64,000 bases of DNA from Maritalea sp051251695 (GTDB taxonomy: Bacteria > Pseudomonadota > Alphaproteobacteria > Rhizobiales > Devosiaceae): assembly GCF_051251695.1 (NCBI RefSeq), contig NZ_JBPOEU010000005.1, forward strand, positions 62,001-126,000, read 5' to 3'. The position numbers and the translations under genes are program-made. Position 1 is the stretch's first letter. Every line of letters begins with the position of its first letter. The notes below the pieces were generated by a model. That model did no database searches. It saw only the letters and a program-made list of their open reading frames with translations, and was not told where the DNA came from. Below, in pieces: positions 43,293-51,271 of this stretch.

Positions 43293-44222
43293 TCAATTGT
43301 CGAGAATGATGGCATCACCATTTTTTGCTTGTAATTGCACTTGGGCAATGAACGCTTGAATTGCTTGTTCTGGATAGTCCAACAACTCGCCGATGCGACG
43401 CTCTCGCTGAAGGTGCCATCCGGGTCCGTCTACTTCGTAGTCTGCGCGAATTTCCATAAATTCTTCTACTCGGTTTTCCTCACCGGGAAGAAAGTAAAAT
43501 GCAGGTTCTGGCCAGATCACGTTTGTTGGCAAGTGGTCTTTCTGCGTTAAATAGAAGTTTTTGGTCCAGTCATGCCACTCAAATCGACAAATGATGCCTG
43601 CTTCAACGTGGGGGGCAAAGGCTTCGATCGGGTCCATATCTTGAAACCAAGCGAGCCGCTTTTCGCCCTTAAGCATCAGTTCTAATTCACGTCCAGTATG
43701 TGGTCCTATATCGGTCGAATATTCGATTGGGTCGGTTTCCATATCCAAAACAGGCATGGTGCCACCCCCACGGGTATCCACGGTGCGTTCACCAATGATG
43801 TTAAACCCACGGGTTTCGTAAAACATTGCTGCGGCCAGGCTAGATTCAAGCACAAGTTTTTCTGGGCGTGACTGGAGTAGATTGGCAATGGCGCGGGACA
43901 TGAGGCGGCTAGCGATATTTTTGCCTTGGTGGTCGGGATCAACGAATAGGCCATAGAGTTCATTATTCCGGTAGCCGCAAAAGGCCAACGGTTTGTCGTT
44001 TTCGTCTACTGCGACGGTGAAAATCTCGCCCTTTTTTGCACTCTCTACATAACCATTTCCATCCAAGCCATGGGCCCAACTTTCACGCTGGGTTTGGGTG
44101 AGTAACTCATCCGTGGTCGCCAATATCGCGCGGCGATGGATGTCGGCCATGGCAGCACTATCTTCTTCGTCCCAAGGACGGATGATGACGCCGTTGTCCC
44201 AAGGGTTCATGATGTGTTTCAT
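43293..44222 (-). CDS. GNAT acetyltransferase with extra C-terminal domain
   Basis: A 309-residue protein. Residues 1-165 form a GNAT domain, with ELYGLFVDPDHQGKNIASRL (acetyl-CoA loop) and VLESSLAAAMFYETRGFNII. Residues about 170-309 form a separate region (GRELELMLKGEKRLAWF, ICRFEWHDWTKNFYL, WLxxE-like EPAFYFLPG) that I do not recognise. ATG 44222 overlaps the HAD stop (ATGA), so the two are translationally coupled, which may link the two activities. Substrate unknown. Confidence 0.82.
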   Translation of the reverse strand: MKHIMNPWDNGVIIRPWDEEDSAAMADIHRRAILATTDELLTQTQRESWAHGLDGNGYVESAKKGEIFTVAVDENDKPLAFCGYRNNELYGLFVDPDHQGKNIASRLMSRAIANLLQSRPEKLVLESSLAAAMFYETRGFNIIGERTVDTRGGGTMPVLDMETDPIEYSTDIGPHTGRELELMLKGEKRLAWFQDMDPIEAFAPHVEAGIICRFEWHDWTKNFYLTQKDHLPTNVIWPEPAFYFLPGEENRVEEFMEIRADYEVDGPGWHLQRERRIGELLDYPEQAIQAFIAQVQLQAKNGDAIILDN

Positions 44223-44845
44223 GACAATTGTTCTTTGATCCAAGGATGGTTGAAGAAGTCAGATTCGGTTTCAAACAGCACAGCGTCCCAACCGTGTTGC
44301 TTGGCCGCATCGATATTCTTTTGGCTGTCGTCAAAGAATAATGGTTCTTCAGATTGTGGGCCGAGCTTTTCATTTACGCGTATGAAGAAATTATCTTCAG
44401 GCTTTACCGCCCTGAGGCGTGCGGCATAAAAAATTCGGTCAAAGATATGGTTGAACCGCAGTTCGCGCCAAAGATGGAAAGCGCGTAAATGTTCTTGGTT
44501 CGTCGCCAGATGCACCTGCACGTCGGCGCTTCTTTGCAGACGCTTAATGCCTTGCAGAAGCGTGTAGTTTAAGGGCGTATCATTTTCAAACCAATAGGCG
44601 ATGAGGTCAAGACTATCGATTTTTGCGCCTATGCTGGGCAGGAATTCGTCCAGAGCTTCAACGAGGGGTCGATCACCTCGGATAATGGGTGCAAAGTTTT
44701 CAAATCGGAAAAATTGATTGAAAATGTCGCGATCAATCCCGAAATCCATTTCGATATGCTCACTCCAAACCCGGCGTTTGGCTGGATCGGGGTGAAACAT
44801 CGAATGAATAAGCACCCCATCCACATCGAATAAGACAGTGCGCAC
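44219..44845 (-). CDS. HAD-family hydrolase
   Basis: A 208-residue haloacid dehalogenase-like phosphatase. Motif I VLFDVDGVLIHSMFH at the start (nucleophile Asp8 and Asp10), motif II in VQVHLATNQE, and motif III/IV in VKPEDNFF and PLFFDDSQKNIDAAK. It is of the subfamily I type, likely a sugar or nucleotide phosphatase; substrate unknown. It follows bolA by four bases and runs into the GNAT gene, so all three may be one operon with purQL. Confidence 0.88.
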   Translation of the reverse strand: MRTVLFDVDGVLIHSMFHPDPAKRRVWSEHIEMDFGIDRDIFNQFFRFENFAPIIRGDRPLVEALDEFLPSIGAKIDSLDLIAYWFENDTPLNYTLLQGIKRLQRSADVQVHLATNQEHLRAFHLWRELRFNHIFDRIFYAARLRAVKPEDNFFIRVNEKLGPQSEEPLFFDDSQKNIDAAKQHGWDAVLFETESDFFNHPWIKEQLS

Positions 44846-44849
44846 CGAA

Positions 44850-45080
44850 TTATTCCGGTGCGTTGGTTTTAAGCGCTAGGGCGTGCAGTGAGCCATCGTC
44901 TAGCACTGCCTTAAGGGCGGCATTGACCATTTGGTGTTGCTGCACGCGTGATTTGCCTTTGAATGCATCTGCGACCACGGTGGCTGTATAGTGATGGCCG
45001 TCGTCGGTTTCGGCGTGTACATTCGCGCCCGGAATAGCGTCAGTGATCAAACGTTCAATTTCTGCGGTACCAATAGACAT
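44850..45080 (-). CDS. bolA: BolA-family protein
   Basis: A 76-residue BolA-fold protein that partners with CGFS glutaredoxins in Fe-S or iron sensing. It has ITDAIPGANVHAETDDGHHY, the loop with the conserved His, and FKGKSRVQQHQMVNAALKAV, where the RVQQHQMV is the family helix. ATG 45080 is supported; the upstream in-frame extension is not conserved. It lies between purL (31 bases) and the HAD gene (four bases). Could be an IbaG-type member. Confidence 0.9.
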   Translation of the reverse strand: MSIGTAEIERLITDAIPGANVHAETDDGHHYTATVVADAFKGKSRVQQHQMVNAALKAVLDDGSLHALALKTNAPE

Positions 45081-45111
45081 GTTTATGCCAATTCCTTTTG
45101 GTTTCGTCCGG

Positions 45112-47319
45112 CTACTCGGCCGCTTCCACTGCCATATAGTCAGGGAACCAACTTTCATGCGCCGCACGCATATCATCAATTTTCAGACTAACAGCGTCGC
45201 CCACCGTTAGGTGATCGCCGCCCACGGTTCCAAGCTTGGTGATTGTTACACCTTGCTTTGAAGCGCTTGCCAGAATTGAGTCGATATTAGCAGATTTTGC
45301 GGTGATGCAATAGCGTGCTTGGTCTTCACCGAACAGATTTTCAAGGCTTGTCGCTGCGTCCACTTTTGCGCCGATATTGCCAGCAATTGCCATTTCGGCG
45401 AGTGCAACGACCAAGCCACCGTCGGACAAATCATGCGACGCTGTCAGCAATTCGTCGTCGATCAGGTTGCGTACGAACGCGCCGTTTTTGGCTTCTTCTT
45501 CCAAATCAACGGCTGGTGCATCGCCTTCAACCCGGTCAAGGCAATCGCGCAACAAGGCGGATTGGCCGAGGTGGGTCCCATTTTTACCAACTAAAAGAAT
45601 GACATCTCCTTGCATTTTGAAGTCTTGAGTCATCATTTTTGACCAGTCGGCCATCAAGCCAACGCCGCCAATTGCAGGTGTTGGCAAAATGCCGATGCCA
45701 TTTGTTTCGTTGTAAAGTGACACGTTGCCTGAAACGATTGGGAAGTCGAGCGCGCGACACGCATCGCCAATGCCGAGAATGGATTGGGCGAACTGTTCCA
45801 TGATTTCTGGCTTTTCTGGATTGCCAAAATTCAAGTTGTCAGTTGATGCCAATGGAAGCGAACCGACGGCGCAAAGATTTCGCCAGCATTCCGCAACGGC
45901 TTGCTTGCCGCCTTCGCGTGGATTTGCTTCGCAATAGCGTGGCGTTACATCAACGGAAAAGGCGAGGGCCTTTTTGCCGTCAGCACCTTCAACACGCACA
46001 ACACCCGCGTCGCCACCCGGAAGTTGCACGGAGTTACCTTGGATGAGCGTATCATATTGTTCCCAAACCCAACGACGGGAGGCACCATTTGCATTGCCAA
46101 TAAGGGTAAGCAGTGATTTTTCAATGTCTAGATCGGCTGGAACATCGCCAAGCGCTGGCGGCGCAGGGTATTCAGACCGTGGACGATCATATTCAGGGGC
46201 TTCATCGCCAAGATCTTTGATTGGCAAGTTCGCCACTTCAATACCGTCATGAATGCAGCGGAAGCGCAAATCGTCGGTTGTTTTACCAACGATGGCGAAA
46301 TCCAACTCCCACTTGGTGAAGACGGCTTTGGCCACATCTTCTTTTGCTGGGTCAAGCACCATGAGCATACGCTCTTGGCTTTCTGAGAGCATCATCTCAT
46401 AGGGCGTCATGTTCTCTTCGCGTGTTGGCACATCGTTGAGGTTCAGTTCAACCCCGAGATTGCCTTGCGCGCCCATTTCCACCGCAGAACAGGTGAGGCC
46501 AGCCGCGCCCATGTCTTGAATGGCGATCACCGCGCCGGTGTCCATCAGTTCAAGGCAAGCTTCAAGCAGGCATTTTTCTGTGAATGGATCACCCACTTGA
46601 ACAGTTGGGCGTTTCTCATCAATGTCATCGCCAAATTCGGCAGATGCCATCGTCGCGCCACCAACGCCATCGCGTCCGGTTTTCGCGCCAAGATAAACGA
46701 TGGGGAGCCCTACGCCTTTAGCAGCGCATAAGAAGATTTTATCGGTATCGAGCAAGCCAGCCGCAAAGGCATTCACGAGGATGTTGCCATTGTAACGCGC
46801 ATCGAATTCAACTTCGCCGCCAACGGTGGGCACGCCGAATGAGTTGCCATATCCGCCGACACCCTCAACAACGCCAGACACAAGGTGGCGTGTTTTTTCG
46901 TGCTCCGGTGCGCCGAAACGCAAAGCGTTCATGGCCGCAATCGGTCGCGCACCCATAGTGAACACGTCGCGCAAAATGCCGCCAACGCCAGTTGCTGCGC
47001 CTTGGTATGGTTCAATGAACGAAGGGTGGTTGTGGCTTTCCATTTTGAAAACCACCGCTTGGCCGTCACCAATGTCGACAACACCGGCATTTTCGCCCGG
47101 CCCGTGGATAACGCGCTCGCCTTTGGTGGGCAGCGTTTTAAGCCAAAGTTTTGATGACTTGTAAGAACAGTGCTCGTTCCACATGGCCGAGAAAATGCCA
47201 AGCTCAGTGTAAGTCGGCTCGCGACCGATCAGCTCAAGAATTTTGGCATATTCTTCATCATTGATGCCGTGTTCTGCGATCAAGTCTTTGGTGATTTCGA
47301 TATCTTGATTTTTCAACAT
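45112..47319 (-). CDS. purL: Phosphoribosylformylglycinamidine synthase large subunit PurL
   Basis: Step 4 of purine synthesis: FGAR to FGAM using ATP and ammonia from PurQ. The 735-residue product is the small three-component type, and begins with the LGREPTYTELGIFSAMWNEH segment; it contains ATP/substrate segments such as VVFKMESHNHPSFIEPYQGAATG and SGNVSLYNETNG. It needs PurS and PurQ, both present here. It directly follows the purQ stop. Confidence 0.97.
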   Translation of the reverse strand: MLKNQDIEITKDLIAEHGINDEEYAKILELIGREPTYTELGIFSAMWNEHCSYKSSKLWLKTLPTKGERVIHGPGENAGVVDIGDGQAVVFKMESHNHPSFIEPYQGAATGVGGILRDVFTMGARPIAAMNALRFGAPEHEKTRHLVSGVVEGVGGYGNSFGVPTVGGEVEFDARYNGNILVNAFAAGLLDTDKIFLCAAKGVGLPIVYLGAKTGRDGVGGATMASAEFGDDIDEKRPTVQVGDPFTEKCLLEACLELMDTGAVIAIQDMGAAGLTCSAVEMGAQGNLGVELNLNDVPTREENMTPYEMMLSESQERMLMVLDPAKEDVAKAVFTKWELDFAIVGKTTDDLRFRCIHDGIEVANLPIKDLGDEAPEYDRPRSEYPAPPALGDVPADLDIEKSLLTLIGNANGASRRWVWEQYDTLIQGNSVQLPGGDAGVVRVEGADGKKALAFSVDVTPRYCEANPREGGKQAVAECWRNLCAVGSLPLASTDNLNFGNPEKPEIMEQFAQSILGIGDACRALDFPIVSGNVSLYNETNGIGILPTPAIGGVGLMADWSKMMTQDFKMQGDVILLVGKNGTHLGQSALLRDCLDRVEGDAPAVDLEEEAKNGAFVRNLIDDELLTASHDLSDGGLVVALAEMAIAGNIGAKVDAATSLENLFGEDQARYCITAKSANIDSILASASKQGVTITKLGTVGGDHLTVGDAVSLKIDDMRAAHESWFPDYMAVEAAE

Positions 47320-48009
47320 TTAAGCCACCGCTTTTACAAGGCTGTCAAAGATGTAGCGGCCTTGAATGCCGCCATGTGCATTTTCGATCAAGTTTTCAGG
47401 ATGAGGCATCATGCCGAGCACATTGCCGCGCTCGTTCATTATTCCAGCAATATTGTCGATGGAGCCATTTGGATTTGCTGCGACACTGGTGTTGCCGTCG
47501 GCGTCGCAATAGCGGAAAGCAATGCGGTCTTGGTCTTGAAGTTGTTTTAGCCCGTCTGGGTCAATTGTGTAATTGCCATCATGGTGGGCAATGGGGCAGG
47601 GCACGACGGGATGATCAGCATATTGGTTGGTGAACGCGCTGATGGTATTTTCTGCTTTTAAATGAATCGTTTTGCACAAAAACTTCAAGTCTCGGTTGCG
47701 CATCAACGCGCCGGGAAGAAGCCCGGCTTCAGTGAGAATTTGAAAGCCGTTGCAAACACCCAAAGTTAGGCCGCCAGCATCGGCGTGTTTTTTAACCGCT
47801 TTAAGGGCTGGTGAGCGTGCGGCGATTGCGCCAGCACGCAAATAATCGCCATATGAAAATCCGCCGGGGATCACAACCAAATCGACCTTTGGAATATCCG
47901 CTTCGCCATGCCAGATCGCATGGGGCTTGGTTCCAGTAATGTTTTCAAGTGCGGTTAGCATATCTCGGTCGCGGTTTAGACCGGGAAAGAGAATGACAGC
48001 TGATTTCAT
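47320..48009 (-). CDS. purQ: Phosphoribosylformylglycinamidine synthase glutaminase subunit PurQ
   Basis: Delivers ammonia from glutamine to PurL. The 229-residue product is a class I amidotransferase with the nucleophile Cys in LGVCNGFQILTEAGLLPGA and the His-Glu pair in MMPHPENLIENAHGG. The start KSAVILFPGLNRDRD fits PurQ. ATG 48009 is supported; extension to 48105 is not. purL starts right after its stop. purS lies 1.6 kb away beyond an unrelated acyltransferase gene and a terminator. Confidence 0.96.
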   Translation of the reverse strand: MKSAVILFPGLNRDRDMLTALENITGTKPHAIWHGEADIPKVDLVVIPGGFSYGDYLRAGAIAARSPALKAVKKHADAGGLTLGVCNGFQILTEAGLLPGALMRNRDLKFLCKTIHLKAENTISAFTNQYADHPVVPCPIAHHDGNYTIDPDGLKQLQDQDRIAFRYCDADGNTSVAANPNGSIDNIAGIMNERGNVLGMMPHPENLIENAHGGIQGRYIFDSLVKAVA

Positions 48010-48111
48010 GTTCAGTCCCCATTGGGTGTGCGTGCTGTACCAATCAGCTGCGCATCTTATCGATGGCGCTGAGAATTGCCTTTCTTTGACGGAATTTGAG
48101 GGCAAAAAGCA

Positions 48112-48144
48112 AGAGGCCCAGTGTTGAACTGAGCCTCTTTTTTA
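48112..48144. terminator. Terminator between the acyltransferase gene and purQ
   Basis: AGAGGCCCAGT and ACTGAGCCTCT form an 11-bp stem with one mismatch and a five-base loop, flanked by T-rich tracts on both strands (TTTTTT on plus, CTTTTTG on minus). On the minus strand it ends the acyltransferase transcript, so purQ probably has its own promoter. Confidence 0.7.
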
Positions 48145-48169
48145 TAGTTTGTGACGTTTTCTTGTGTGC

Positions 48170-49249
48170 TTATTCAGCTGGCGAACCATATTTGATTGGT
48201 TGGTCAGGTTTTGAGCGGCTTTGCGGCAAGCTTGCCCACGCTGGGCGGGTGAACAAGAAATGTCCGAAATTGATCTTCTGCACAACCCAATAAGCGATCA
48301 ATGGGGTGATTAATGCGATGAGCATTGTAACGATGCTCAATAGTGTCGTGTCCGTCACTAAATTGAACTTGACCAAAATGGTGCGGGCAATTCCCATCGG
48401 TAAAACGAATGCCACATAAATGACCAACGAACGTTTGCCAATATAGCTGAGCCAGCCCATCCATTTTACTTTGGTGAGCAATCCTGCGCCAACGCATAAG
48501 GCGAGCGTTCCGATAAGCGCTAGTACAATTTTGATGACCGGTATTTCTGCCAATCCCATGGTGAAGTGTCCCGGTTCGGCGACGAAGCCGGGCGTGAAAA
48601 CCAATGCGCCATTTGCAAGTGCCCAAATGGCCAAGATAGCCAGTGCAGCTTTGGGCGCGTTCATCGCTTTGTCAACGACATTGAAAATGAACGGGGCGAA
48701 TGCATAGCCTGCGTAAAAGAACACATAGTAGCGCGCGAATTGGTCGAGCGCGTAACTTTGCGTATCCAGTTGCGCCAAGTTAAGAGCCGCAGCGCCTGCA
48801 AATGCGAGCCAGTGCGGGATGCGCAATTCCATAAGAACTTTGGTTGCAAGGCTGGTCAGTGCCAAAACATAGATGAACCACAACACGCCATAAGGCTGAA
48901 TTACGGCCCACCCTAAAGCCTCTAGCGCCATTCCGGGGTCGCGTGATGCTATGCCCACTTTAAGCACGATGTGAATGATGGCCCACAGCACATAGAAGTA
49001 TAAATAATGCACGGCGCGACGGTCCGCGAATTTTGCCCATGGACGGGCAATAACACTGGCGAGGAACAAGCCGGAGATCAAAAAGAACTCAGGCATACGG
49101 AATGGTGTCGCAAATCCAATGACATAGTGTAACGCACCAATATTGTTGGTGGCTTCACCTGCGCTATTGGTGGCGTACAACATTACAACCAAAAGAATTG
49201 ATATGCCTTTGGCGGCATCAACCCAATCAAGACGTTGGCTCTGGCTCAT
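48170..49249 (-). CDS. Acyltransferase family 3 membrane protein
   Basis: A 359-residue protein with about ten helices. RLDWVDAAKGISILLVVMLY at the start and MPEFFLISGLFLAS are family 3 landmarks, with the WVDAAKG His-lacking variant. Family members acylate exopolysaccharides, lipids or antibiotics. ATG 49249 has GAGGAG seven bases upstream. It sits between purQ and purS but has its own terminator, so its link to purine synthesis is likely positional. Confidence 0.85.
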   Translation of the reverse strand: MSQSQRLDWVDAAKGISILLVVMLYATNSAGEATNNIGALHYVIGFATPFRMPEFFLISGLFLASVIARPWAKFADRRAVHYLYFYVLWAIIHIVLKVGIASRDPGMALEALGWAVIQPYGVLWFIYVLALTSLATKVLMELRIPHWLAFAGAAALNLAQLDTQSYALDQFARYYVFFYAGYAFAPFIFNVVDKAMNAPKAALAILAIWALANGALVFTPGFVAEPGHFTMGLAEIPVIKIVLALIGTLALCVGAGLLTKVKWMGWLSYIGKRSLVIYVAFVLPMGIARTILVKFNLVTDTTLLSIVTMLIALITPLIAYWVVQKINFGHFLFTRPAWASLPQSRSKPDQPIKYGSPAE

Positions 49250-49412
49250 TCTAACGCTCCTCAATACTAATGCGTTGAGGTCAATTTACCAGATTTGAAT
49301 GAATGGAACGATCACGAGAATGCGATCTTGGCGATTTTCGTAAAGGGTGATTAATTATTAGTGTAAATGCGTAAAGTTGTTCGTAAACCTTACGCTGTCG
49401 ACTTGCGTGGGG

Positions 49413-49496
49413 CTAAACTGGCAAAGACGCGTAAGCGCCAACCCACACACCCATGGCGAGAAAAAACATAATGGATAGTGCGATTGATTTAAGCAT
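49413..49496 (-). CDS. Possible 27-residue membrane microprotein
   Basis: A short frame on the minus strand (start 49496, stop TAG 49413-49415) encodes MLKSIALSIMFFLAMGVWVG followed by AYASLPV. GAGGACACT lies just before the ATG. It is one hydrophobic segment after a basic Lys, like a small membrane protein or a lone signal peptide. About 45 bases upstream is a CtrA-like word (49543-49557, TTAA-N7-ATAA). The rest of the 345-base gap 49250-49594 shows no other gene. Expression is not proven. Confidence 0.45.
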   Translation of the reverse strand: MLKSIALSIMFFLAMGVWVGAYASLPV

Positions 49497-49594
49497 AGTG
49501 TCCTCGTTGCTCAAGATTGAATTGTGTTCATATCTTGGCAAGTTAACGATTTGATAACTGAAAGGTTCCGCCAAATGTGGCAAAAAAGTGGAAA

Positions 49595-49837
49595 TTAATC
49601 CCGCAGCTCGATTGAATAGTTTTCAATCACTGTGTTGGCAAGCAGTTTTTCGCACATTTTCACAATTTTAGCTTCGGCTTCTTCTTTGGATGATGCGTTC
49701 ACATTCAGGTCAAAGATTTTACCCTGGCGGACACCGTCAACACCATCAAAACCCAAGCTGCCCAATGCACCTTCAATTGCCTTACCCTGTGGGTCCAAGA
49801 CACCATTTTTCAACGTAACAAAAACACGTGCGTTCAT
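49595..49837 (-). CDS. purS: Phosphoribosylformylglycinamidine synthase subunit PurS
   Basis: The small adaptor subunit of the three-part FGAM synthase, joining PurL and PurQ. The 80-residue product begins NARVFVTLKNGVLDPQGKAI, a diagnostic PurS start, followed by ALGSLGFDGVDGVRQGKIFD. I chose ATG 49837; ATG 49849 would add four residues. It follows purC on the same strand by 54 bases. purQ and purL lie further left after the inserted acyltransferase gene. Confidence 0.95.
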   Translation of the reverse strand: MNARVFVTLKNGVLDPQGKAIEGALGSLGFDGVDGVRQGKIFDLNVNASSKEEAEAKIVKMCEKLLANTVIENYSIELRD

Positions 49838-49891
49838 TGTTCTAACCATTCAATTTATTTAGTGGCTCCAAGGCCATAGGAAAAAGGCCCG

Positions 49892-50656
49892 TTATTTCAC
49901 CAAACGTGGGCCAGTGGTCAAAGCATTGTCTGTTTCAACAAGAATGCCAAGTCGACGCGCGACTTCGCGGTAGCTGTCCACAAGACTGCCTGTTCCCTGA
50001 CGGAAAACATCTTTGTCCAGTTTTTCTTTGGTTTTTACGTCCCACAAGCGGCAATTGTCTGGGGAAATTTCATCCGCCAAAACAATGCGCATTGTGTCGT
50101 CTTGATAAAGGCGACCACATTCAATTTTGAAATCAACAAGCTGAATGCCGGCGCCCATGAAGAGACCAGAAAGAAAATCATTGACCCGCACGGCGAGTGT
50201 CATGATGTCATCAAGCTCTTGTGGGTTGGCCCAACCAAACGCTGTGATGTGTTCTTCAGAAACGATAGGATCGTTCAATGCATCGTCTTTATAGTAGAAT
50301 TCGATGATGGAACGGGGCAGGCGTGTACCTGATTCCAAGCCAAGTCGTGGGCAGATCGATCCTGCGGCCACGTTGCGCACGACAACCTCAACTGGGATAA
50401 TTTCGACTTCACGGATCAATTGCTCGCGCATATTCATGCGGCGCACAAAATGGGTCGGTATGCCCAACTCATTCAATTTCGTGAAGATGTGTTCTGAAAT
50501 TCGATTGTTCAGAACGCCTTTGCCTTCAATGACTTCATGCTTGGCGCCATTTCCAGCGGTGGCATCGTCTTTAAAATGTTGCACAAGTGTGCCGGGTTCA
50601 GGGCCCTCATATAGAGTTTTGGCCTTGCCCTCGTAAATTTTGCGACGACGGTTCAT
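49892..50656 (-). CDS. purC: SAICAR synthetase PurC
   Basis: Joins CAIR and aspartate to SAICAR in purine synthesis. The 254-residue product has RRKIYEGKAKTLYEGPEPGT at the start (the KIYEGKAK motif), then VEVVVRNVAAGSICPRLGLE and the substrate-binding LVDFKIECGR and DEISPDNCRLWD. Length is typical. It is divergent from the zeta-subunit gene with a 265-base gap, and leads purS. Confidence 0.97.
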   Translation of the reverse strand: MNRRRKIYEGKAKTLYEGPEPGTLVQHFKDDATAGNGAKHEVIEGKGVLNNRISEHIFTKLNELGIPTHFVRRMNMREQLIREVEIIPVEVVVRNVAAGSICPRLGLESGTRLPRSIIEFYYKDDALNDPIVSEEHITAFGWANPQELDDIMTLAVRVNDFLSGLFMGAGIQLVDFKIECGRLYQDDTMRIVLADEISPDNCRLWDVKTKEKLDKDVFRQGTGSLVDSYREVARRLGILVETDNALTTGPRLVK

Positions 50657-50921
50657 CTGGTTCCCCGTGATTCTGATCAGGATTGAAGCTTTGTCCGCTT
50701 ATTGCGCCTTTTTGGGGCAAAAAAGCAAGAGATTTATCGCCGAATGGTTGATGCTGAGGGCTGTGATCCAAAGAAATTGACACCAATCAAGACGAATTTG
50801 GACATTTGAACTATAATTGAGGGCGAAATCGAACTTTGTATCGTTGATTTATTCGCCCATTCGCACTATTTCGTTTGTAACGAGGCCATTGGGCTTCATC
50901 CTTTTAATCGGAGACCAACAT

Positions 50922-51248
50922 ATGTCCGGACTTGATGATCGTAAAAAGGCTGAAGAAGCCAGATATGCGCATGACGAAGCGCTGAAGTTTAAAATTGAAG
51001 CGCGACGCAACAAGCTGTTGGGTCAATGGGCTGCCGGGCAAATGGGTATTTCTGCTGCGTCTGAAATTGACGCGTATGCGGCAGCGGTCATCGCATCTGA
51101 CTTTGAAGAAGCAGGTGACGAAGACGTTTTCCGCAAAGTTCGCGGCGATTTCGATGCGAAAAATGTGGCAATGTCTGACGATGACCTTCGAGCGAAAATG
51201 AGAAGCCTATACGTTGAGGCTGAAGAGCAGGTCAAAGCGACCAACTAG
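50922..51248 (+). CDS. ATPase inhibitor subunit zeta (DUF1476)
   Basis: A 108-residue protein of the alphaproteobacterial zeta family, shown in Paracoccus to inhibit F1-ATPase hydrolysis. Segments MSGLDDRKKAEEARYAHDEA and LKFKIEARRNKLLGQWAAGQMG match its start. ATG 50922 has GGAG ten bases upstream; an in-frame extension to 50817 is not conserved. It is divergent from purC and followed by a strong terminator. The inhibitory region is the N-terminal part. Confidence 0.93.
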   Translation: MSGLDDRKKAEEARYAHDEALKFKIEARRNKLLGQWAAGQMGISAASEIDAYAAAVIASDFEEAGDEDVFRKVRGDFDAKNVAMSDDDLRAKMRSLYVEAEEQVKATN

Positions 51249-51271
51249 TCGCTCAATTGCTGATCGAGTTT

